Source: an uncultured bacterium
GTDB taxonomy: Bacteria; Cyanobacteriota; Vampirovibrionia; Gastranaerophilales; Gastranaerophilaceae
Length of the DNA: 64,000 nt
Direction of reading: 5' to 3'
Assembly (NCBI GenBank): GCA_949296355.1
Contig: CASFPS010000007.1
Coordinates: 51,908 to 115,907, forward strand
Translations under genes and position numbers: made by a program
Part shown: in pieces, positions 59,062 to 64,000 of the stretch
Position numbering within the stretch: position 1 is the first letter of the stretch
Layout: the number at the start of each line of letters is the position of its first letter
Notes under the pieces: generated by a model
Databases searched by the model: none
The model's input: only the letters and a program-made list of their open reading frames with translations
What the model was told of the DNA's origin: nothing

Positions 59062-59589
59062 ATGTTATCAAAAGAAGAATTAGTAAATCTTGTACTTACA
59101 GACGTAGACGCATTTAATGAAGAAATTAAAAACTCAAAGAGCGGCGTGGATTTGAGCGAGACTGATTTTAGCAACTCTAATATTCAAGGCGCTGAATTTA
59201 TCAACGTAGATTTAACCTCATCATCATTTGCTGACAGCCATTTAAGCGAAGTAAAATTTGAAGGGTGTGATTTAACTTCCGTAGACTTTACAAGGGCGGA
59301 AATTGTAGAATCATCATTTAATGAATCTGTTTTAAACGGAACTGATTTCAGCTATTCAAAAGTTGATTACTGCAACTTCTCCGATGCAGATATGGCAGGA
59401 GCCGTATTTCAAGGGGCTGAACTTACCAATTCCGATTTATCAATGTCAGAAAATTTAAGCGCCTGCAGGTTTGATGAAGAAACAGTATGGCCGGACAATG
59501 AATATCTGCCGGAAGACTTTGATACAAAGTATTCTTCAGATTTATCCTCCTTGCAGGATGATGACGATTACCAGCAATCAGACTATTAA
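59062..59589 (+). CDS. Pentapeptide-repeat protein, 175 aa
   Basis: Residues about 35-130 follow the A(D/N)Lxx pentapeptide pattern (LSETDFSNSNIQGAEFINVDL, GADFxx units, CNFSDADMAGAVFQGAEL), predicted to form a right-handed quadrilateral beta-helix. The N- and C-terminal parts are acidic. Some members mimic DNA and protect gyrase (Qnr), others are structural; nothing here selects one. It follows the second response regulator by 15 nt with AGGAG nearby and is likely part of the same operon. Confidence 0.88.
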   Translation: MLSKEELVNLVLTDVDAFNEEIKNSKSGVDLSETDFSNSNIQGAEFINVDLTSSSFADSHLSEVKFEGCDLTSVDFTRAEIVESSFNESVLNGTDFSYSKVDYCNFSDADMAGAVFQGAELTNSDLSMSENLSACRFDEETVWPDNEYLPEDFDTKYSSDLSSLQDDDDYQQSDY

Positions 59590-60225
59590 ATCCTCTAGAT
59601 TAACATTTTCAGGATTTTTAACAGGTTTGTAATCTATAATAGAAGAAAGCTCGCCGAGTTTTTCTTTAACTTTGAACTGATTGCAGCTCATTTTTACATA
59701 ATCCCCTTCCATACCAAGATCTTTGAACCCGAGTCTTTTGTATTTGGAAATCACATCAAAAGGACCGTCCGTTACTGCTGAAAGCTCGACAGACTTGACT
59801 TTAAAGCTCTCTGCAAACTTAAACAGCTGATAAATAAGAGTCGTGCCGCCAAGATTGACTTTTTTCCCGTCAGAGCGCGGGAATGCGCAAACTGCATCCA
59901 GAAAAAGAGTTCTTACTTCATCAACAAATGAAAGTATACCGCAGGGTTTATTGTCAGAAAATGCAATAATTGATTGATTTTCAGGATTTTGAGCAGATTC
60001 AACTGCATAGTCAAAGACCTTTTTCCAACGCTTGCGGTCAAATTCATCCATCTTTTTAAGAGAGGTATTAAAATCTACTGTAGAAGCAAGTTTTTCCAAA
60101 AACTTCCTGTCTGATTTAGTAAGTTCATACAAATCAATTTTTGTAGTCATTCCTTTAAATTTGTTTGTAGTTCTTGCTATTGGAATTGCTTTAAAATTAG
60201 TATTTGCTGCAGGGGTGATTTTCAT
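59578..60225 (-). CDS. GNAT-like acetyltransferase with N-terminal Phe-Lys motif, 215 aa
   Basis: I chose ATG 60225, giving MKITPAANTNFKAIPIAR. The longer frame to 60339 reaches back to the SRP RNA 5' end. Residues 95-190 look like a GNAT core (SIIAFSDNKPCGILSFVDEV, KVNLGGTTLIYQLFKFAE, SKYKRLGFKDLG). NFKA (10-13) and KFKG (22-25) match the N-terminal motif of other unknown proteins here. There is no clear RBS. It overlaps the pentapeptide-repeat gene by 12 nt on the opposite strand. The substrate is unknown. Confidence 0.68.
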   Translation of the reverse strand: MKITPAANTNFKAIPIARTTNKFKGMTTKIDLYELTKSDRKFLEKLASTVDFNTSLKKMDEFDRKRWKKVFDYAVESAQNPENQSIIAFSDNKPCGILSFVDEVRTLFLDAVCAFPRSDGKKVNLGGTTLIYQLFKFAESFKVKSVELSAVTDGPFDVISKYKRLGFKDLGMEGDYVKMSCNQFKVKEKLGELSSIIDYKPVKNPENVNLEDLIV

Positions 60226-60307
60226 ATCTATATTAAAACCTGTAAATAAAAAATTTGCTTTACCATTAATTATGTATAGAAAGTTTACCCCGAGTTTTTG
60301 CGCAATC

Positions 60308-60336
60308 TTGTAATTCCGGTTTATCCGTGCTAAAAT
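60308..60336 (+). promoter_or_regulatory. Promoter of the SRP RNA
   Basis: TTGTAA (60308-60313), a 17-nt spacer and TAAAAT (60331-60336) are followed 7 nt later by the RNA 5' end. Confidence 0.65.
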
Positions 60337-60343
60337 CAATATT

Positions 60344-60602
60344 GCCGTACTCCACGGGGACTTAGCGGATCTCTCGACTCGAACGCTCTATGCGAGGTGC
60401 AGAGCCTGCTGTGAGGGTTACAGGCGGATTGCCTATGTTTATAGGATTGTTGATAGCTTAGAATATAATGGCGTAAGATATCGAACCGTGTCAGGATGGA
60501 AACATAGCAGCACTAAGGTAAGCCTTGCGGGTGTTATAATTTTAAGAAGTAGGTTTTATAAGCAAAATCACTCCGGCTGTAGTTCGATAGGCAGTGGTAC
60601 GG
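60344..60602 (+). ncRNA. ffs: Signal recognition particle RNA, large type with Alu domain
   Basis: The 5' end GCCGTAC pairs with GTAC-GG(T) at the 3' end, closing a molecule of about 259 nt, as in the Bacillus-type SRP RNA. The 5' part resembles the Alu domain of that RNA. The Ffh-binding helix 8 is at about 60489-60515: GTCAGG, then ATG-GAAA-CAT (a GNRA tetraloop), then AGCAGCA. A T-rich run follows the 3' end and may act in termination. The 4.5S short form of most Gram-negatives lacks the Alu part. Confidence 0.88.
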
Positions 60603-60627
60603 TTTTTATAAAATATTACAAAGCTTT

Positions 60628-61497
60628 TTAAAATATAATCAAACTTTCCCCGTCCAAAATACATTCTTTCCCTATTGGTATTGTTATTTTATCTTTTGCG
60701 TGTGTTATTCTAAAACCGCCGGCAGCAGGAACCGGAATTTCATAGAATAAATCTTCTAACCATTCTTTATTATCAACATCGAGGAAATCTCCGAGAACTA
60801 TTCCTTTGCAGTTTTTTCTAAACTTTTCAATATTAAATAATTGCGTAAACATCCGGTCGATTTTATAAACCTGCTCGTTTAAATCTTCCGTAAAGAAAAC
60901 AAAATCTTTATCCGGAATAAAGTCTAAACCGCAAAGCGATACTACTGTTGCAAGGTTTCCGCCCCAGATTATACCTTCAGCTTTTCCCTTCTTGTATACT
61001 TTTTTACCTTCAAACTTTAACTTATTTCCGTTTATGGCTTGCAAAAAGTTCGTCAAAGTAAATGAACGATTTTCCACCCCATTATGGTATGAAAGGCTTG
61101 GCTCCGCAATTTCCCCGAAATCAGAACATGCCATAGGTCCGTGATAAGTCACCATACCGGTTAGTTTGTAAATCATAAGCAGTAAGGCTGTTATATCCGA
61201 AAAACCGACAAGCGGTTTAGGATTGTTCTTAATGATTTCATAGTCTATTTTATTTATAAGCCTTATTGCGCCGTAACCGCCTCTTGCTGCCATAATAATA
61301 TCAACTTCCGGATCTGCAAAAAACTTCTCCAATTCTTCCAGTTTATCGTTATCACTTCCTGCAAGATACCGATTTTTATCAAAAATATTTCTTGAAAGTT
61401 TGACGTTAAACCCCGACTTTTCAAGATTAGATCTTGCATTATTTATTTTTTCTTCACTGACGCAACCTGAAGGTGCAATAATTCCTATTGTTTTCAT
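60628..61497 (-). CDS. ldcA: LD-carboxypeptidase (S66 family)
   Basis: LdcA removes the terminal D-Ala from tetrapeptides in recycled murein. The N-terminal IGIIAPSGCVSEEKI, the AARGGYGAIRLI loop and the nucleophile Ser in VGFSDITALL (preceded by KPL) fit family S66. The Glu/His partners are in the C-terminal half (IIWGGNLATVVSLCG and the FFTEDLNEQVYKIDRM region). The length of 289 aa is normal. The protein is probably cytoplasmic, as no signal peptide is seen. Confidence 0.92.
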   Translation of the reverse strand: MKTIGIIAPSGCVSEEKINNARSNLEKSGFNVKLSRNIFDKNRYLAGSDNDKLEELEKFFADPEVDIIMAARGGYGAIRLINKIDYEIIKNNPKPLVGFSDITALLLMIYKLTGMVTYHGPMACSDFGEIAEPSLSYHNGVENRSFTLTNFLQAINGNKLKFEGKKVYKKGKAEGIIWGGNLATVVSLCGLDFIPDKDFVFFTEDLNEQVYKIDRMFTQLFNIEKFRKNCKGIVLGDFLDVDNKEWLEDLFYEIPVPAAGGFRITHAKDKITIPIGKECILDGESLIIF

Positions 61498-61606
61498 ATA
61501 ATAATTATAATTTATTTGTAAAGTTTTGTAAAATTTTTTATAAAAAACGCAATTTTTACCTAAAAATAACGTTAATATATATGTATAAGTAAAAAAGGAT
61601 ATGAGT

Positions 61607-61906
61607 ATGACATTCCCAGTATCAGGTTTAGAACAAAATTATCCATACGGTTTATACCAGGGCGGCTCAAAGATTCCGTTTGGCGGATTGACTGTCGGAC
61701 CTCGTGTTGAAGGTACTCAGGGAGTCCAACCTACCCCGCATATAGAAGCACCTTCTATTGGAAGTGTTAGCGGAGAGGATGGTAATACCCCGATTTCACT
61801 CGGTACTCAGGGGGTCGGTCTCGGAACAACAATGGCTGACGGGGCAGGCGCAACTTATACAAGCGGTCTCGGGCATTCAATGCATACAAAATGGATGGTT
61901 GCATAA
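61607..61906 (+). CDS. Small glycine-rich protein of unknown function, 99 aa
   Basis: ATG 61607 is 8 nt from AAAAGGA; an ATG at 61601 is only 1-2 nt away. The product is low in charge and rich in Gly, Thr and Pro, with a GTQGV pentamer twice (about residues 36 and 67) and many turns, so it is probably disordered or beta-rich. No signal peptide or cysteine is present. A terminator follows. Function unknown. Confidence 0.62.
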   Translation: MTFPVSGLEQNYPYGLYQGGSKIPFGGLTVGPRVEGTQGVQPTPHIEAPSIGSVSGEDGNTPISLGTQGVGLGTTMADGAGATYTSGLGHSMHTKWMVA

Positions 61907-61920
61907 AATAATTTCAGAAT

Positions 61921-61953
61921 AAAAAAATATCCGGAAAAACCGGATATTTTTTT
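61921..61953. terminator. Bidirectional terminator between convergent genes
   Basis: The perfect stem AAAAAAATATCCGG / CCGGATATTTTTTT with a 5-nt loop serves the plus-strand Gly-rich gene and the minus-strand ABC gene, whose stop lies at its edge. Confidence 0.92.
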
Positions 61954-62680
61954 ATGTTTCATGGTTTCTAATCTTCATCCACTCATCTTTTGGAAGATCT
62001 GATACAATATTCCCGTCTTTAAACCTTATTACTCTGGAACAATATTCTGCAATATCAGGTTCGTGTGTTACAAGAACTATTGTTTTACCTTCTTTTCCGT
62101 CAAAACCTTTATTCAATTTGACAAAAAATTCCATAACTTCAATGCTTGTTTTAGTGTCCAGATTACCGGTAGGTTCGTCTGCCAGAATAAGAGGAGCATC
62201 ATTTACCAAAGCTCTTGCTATTGCAACTCTTTGCTGCTGACCGCCGGACATCTGGTTCGGCATATGAGATTCACGGTTTTTAAGCCCGACAATTTCCAGA
62301 GCTTCTTTTGCACGTCGATGGCGCTCTTCTTCCGGTACACCTTTGTAAATCATCGGAAGCTCTACATTTTCTAAAGCAGAAGTTCTTGAAATCAAATTAA
62401 ACCCCTGAAAAACAAATCCGATTTTCAAATTTCTAATTTTAGAAAGCTCTTCTGAATTAAGAGAAAAAACATCAACCACATCAAGATGATAACTTCCGCT
62501 CGTTGGTCTGTCTAAAGTTCCGAGAGTATTCATGCAGGTAGATTTACCCGAACCGGATGTTCCCATTATTGCAACAAACTCTCCCTTTTCTACAGAAAAA
62601 GAAACTCCATTCAGAGCATTAAAACTATCCTCGCCTGTGGTATAAGTTTTTACAATATCTTTTATCTCTATTAAAGGCAT
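61952..62680 (-). CDS. ABC transporter ATP-binding protein, LolD/MacB type
   Basis: The nucleotide-binding domain is complete: Walker A GTSGSGKST, Q-loop VFQGFNLI, signature MSGGQQQRVAIAR, Walker B LILADEPTGNLD and H-loop VTHEP. The length of 242 aa and the xTGEDSFNALNGVS start place it with the LolD/MacB/FtsE group that powers type VII ABC transporters for lipoprotein trafficking or peptide export. No permease gene is next to it, so its membrane partner is encoded elsewhere. Confidence 0.93.
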   Translation of the reverse strand: MPLIEIKDIVKTYTTGEDSFNALNGVSFSVEKGEFVAIMGTSGSGKSTCMNTLGTLDRPTSGSYHLDVVDVFSLNSEELSKIRNLKIGFVFQGFNLISRTSALENVELPMIYKGVPEEERHRRAKEALEIVGLKNRESHMPNQMSGGQQQRVAIARALVNDAPLILADEPTGNLDTKTSIEVMEFFVKLNKGFDGKEGKTIVLVTHEPDIAEYCSRVIRFKDGNIVSDLPKDEWMKIRNHET

Positions 62681-62704
62681 AGATTTATTTTACTAAAAAA
62701 ATAA

Positions 62705-62732
62705 AAAAGGTGCGATTGATATCGCACCTTTT
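62705..62732 (-). terminator. Rho-independent terminator
   Basis: The perfect 12-bp stem AAAAGGTGCGAT / ATCGCACCTTTT with a TGAT loop and a T-rich minus-strand tail lies 5 nt after the stop of the 98-aa gene. Confidence 0.92.
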
Positions 62733-62736
62733 AGTA

Positions 62737-63033
62737 TTATTTTTTATATACATTTTTTGCTTTTGTTGTTGCAAGATATTCATTGATACCTTTAACAAAA
62801 TCGAAATTTCCTAAAGCAGTTTCCCTTAAAACTGTTTCTTTTAAAACAGCAGGGCTTTTAACACTTGCAGCATAACACATACCTGCATTTTGTTCCATAA
62901 AAGCCTCTTCCGGAGTTAATTTCTTTGCGTTTTTCATAAAACCATCAGCTATTTTTTTTGCATTCTTACCCTTTGCCTTGAATGCAGGAGCTTTTTCTAC
63001 AGTAGTTTGCACCGGATTAATTTTTGTTGACAT
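62737..63033 (-). CDS. Unknown small basic protein with N-terminal Phe-Lys motif, 98 aa
   Basis: The N-terminus MSTKINPVQTTVEKAPAFKAKGK has the I-N-P / F-K pattern shared by several unknowns in this window. The rest is helical and Lys-rich, with one Cys at about residue 53. AGGT precedes the ATG and a strong terminator follows, so it is expressed as a single gene. Function unknown. Confidence 0.68.
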   Translation of the reverse strand: MSTKINPVQTTVEKAPAFKAKGKNAKKIADGFMKNAKKLTPEEAFMEQNAGMCYAASVKSPAVLKETVLRETALGNFDFVKGINEYLATTKAKNVYKK

Positions 63034-63223
63034 ATTTTTACCTCCATTTCATTTTCTACATTTATAATTAAAACAAACATTTTTTGGAAATTGCTTTTTA
63101 TAGCGGTTAAATTTACAAATATTTACATTTCAATAATTTTTATATGTTAAAGCGGGCTTGTTTGTGTTAAAATCCGAATACTGAGACGTTAATACAAATC
63201 TATATTAAAAAAAGGAGACAAGT

Positions 63224-64000
63224 ATGATTCAAGGGACAAAAGAAAAGAGAGTGTGGCTTTTCCGTCAGGGTAACGCAAATATGCGCAATCTTTTAGGCGG
63301 CAAAGGTGCTAACCTAGCAGAAATGACAAATTTAGGACTTCCGGTGCCTCCGGGACTAACTATCACAACAGAAACCTGCATGGACTACATTAACCACGGC
63401 AATAAGATGCCGGACGGTTTGATGGATGAAGTTAAAGAAGCTCTTAAGGATGTTGAAGCTCAAGCCGGCAAAAAATTCGGTGACACTTCAAATCCGCTCT
63501 TAGTATCCGTTCGCTCCGGTGCAAGAATTTCTATGCCGGGCATGATGGAAACTATTCTTAACCTCGGTTTGAACGATGAAACAGTAGAAGCTATGGTTAA
63601 ATTAACCAACAACCCTAGATTCTGCTATGATTCTTACAGAAGATTTTTAACAATGTTCGGTTCTGTAGCTTGGGAAATGGATAGACAAAAATATTTTGAG
63701 TCTGAAGTTGAAAAAGTAAAGGCTAGAGAAGGTGTAAAATCTGATACGGAAGTTTCAGCGGAAGGCTGGAAATCTTTGATTCCGATTTACAAAAATACGA
63801 TCAAAGAAGTTACCGGAAAAGAATTCCCGCAAGATCCATACGTTCAATTGCAGGAAGCTATTGAAGCAGTATTCCGTTCCTGGAATATTCCTCGTGCGGT
63901 TGCTTACAGAAACATGAACAAAATCGACCATAACTTCGGTACTGCAGTTAACGTTCAGACAATGGTATTCGGTAATATGGGCGACGATTGCGCAACAGGT
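63224..64000 (+). CDS. ppdK: Pyruvate, phosphate dikinase, N-terminal part (runs off the window)
   Basis: PpdK interconverts pyruvate and phosphoenolpyruvate using ATP and phosphate. The visible 259 residues hold the ATP-grasp-like nucleotide-binding domain: LLGGKGANLAEMTNLGLPVPPG near the start, SVRSGARISMPGMMETILNLG and later VQTMVFGNMGDD. AAAGGAG precedes the ATG. The phosphohistidine and PEP-binding domains lie beyond the edge. The enzyme fits glycolysis in fermentative bacteria. Confidence 0.97.
   Translation, partial: MIQGTKEKRVWLFRQGNANMRNLLGGKGANLAEMTNLGLPVPPGLTITTETCMDYINHGNKMPDGLMDEVKEALKDVEAQAGKKFGDTSNPLLVSVRSGARISMPGMMETILNLGLNDETVEAMVKLTNNPRFCYDSYRRFLTMFGSVAWEMDRQKYFESEVEKVKAREGVKSDTEVSAEGWKSLIPIYKNTIKEVTGKEFPQDPYVQLQEAIEAVFRSWNIPRAVAYRNMNKIDHNFGTAVNVQTMVFGNMGDDCATG

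Noticed and set aside
59578-60339. Longer 253-codon start of the GNAT gene
   Set aside because: The extra 38 codons run back to the SRP RNA 5' end and overlap its promoter. The internal ATG gives an N-terminus resembling related unknown proteins.

Overview
This 64-kb window is AT-rich bacterial chromosome. It most resembles a Gastranaerophilales/Vampirovibrionia (Melainabacteria) genome, the non-photosynthetic sister group of Cyanobacteria. The supporting signs are a tRNA-Glu(UUC) that, from memory, closely follows the cyanobacterial sequence; flagellar genes (flhB, a FliA-type sigma factor, csrA-fliW, flagellin) in a Gram-negative-type background with L,D-transpeptidase, LD-carboxypeptidase and sugar transferases; a long SRP RNA with an Alu domain; and many small lineage-specific proteins sharing an N-terminal Phe-Lys-Gly-like motif. 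The assignment is inferred from sequence features and not tested by phylogeny. I see no transposase, CRISPR array, prophage or rRNA gene.

Layout. 0-7.3 kb: tsaD, then metK and clpP among unknown membrane proteins, including a membrane-anchored AAA+ ATPase. 7.4-9.2 kb: flhB and a flagellar-type sigma factor. 9.2-13.3 kb: a secreted short-repeat protein, an unknown membrane protein, a probable rpoZ, map and tRNA-Glu. 13.4-18.7 kb: an undecaprenyl-phosphate sugar transferase, an O-methyltransferase, a secreted beta-propeller and grpE-dnaJ. 19-27.5 kb: gyrA, ilvC, a CPxxC-rich secreted protein, an orphan DNA methyltransferase, an NhaC-like antiporter and rnhA. 27.5-28.6 kb: a gene-free block of dispersed repeats. 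28.7-33.2 kb: speD, an XRE-zinc-ribbon regulator, a GH13-like secreted protein, an L,D-transpeptidase and der. 33.2-38.4 kb: the minus-strand run purB, gshB, a TPR protein, fliW, csrA and two unknown genes. 38.7-44 kb: twin coiled-coil exported proteins, a WecG-type transferase, a transketolase N-terminal subunit, a GNAT protein, an XRE regulator and a beta-barrel-like protein. 44-49.5 kb: a SpoU methyltransferase, pepP, a parvulin and the classic rpmG-tRNA-Trp-secE-nusG-rplK-rplA cluster with two L1 operator-like hairpins. 49.7-53.5 kb: a flagellin interrupted at a homopolymer, glmU and a GT2. 53.5-54.6 kb: a second repeat block. 54.6-59.6 kb: a signalling operon (GAF-HD-GYP, TPR lipoprotein, two response regulators, pentapeptide-repeat protein). 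59.6-64 kb: a GNAT protein, SRP RNA, ldcA, an ABC ATPase, small unknowns and the 5' part of ppdK.

How parts connect. Four separated loci bear on motility: flhB/sigma factor, fliW-csrA with two coupled unknowns, flagellin and possibly the HD-GYP operon. The flagellin carries a GLUG-repeat domain in its variable region. Its reading frame breaks at an eight-T run inside that domain, and losing one T restores a 559-residue protein. This is the strongest candidate for unusual biology here, as phase variation, transcript slippage or an assembly error. Other patterns that run through the window are leaderless-looking promoters (a -10 box 6-7 nt before ATG), the shared N-terminal Phe-Lys motif on unrelated proteins, and composite intergenic repeats with MITE-like ends and assorted perfect hairpins.
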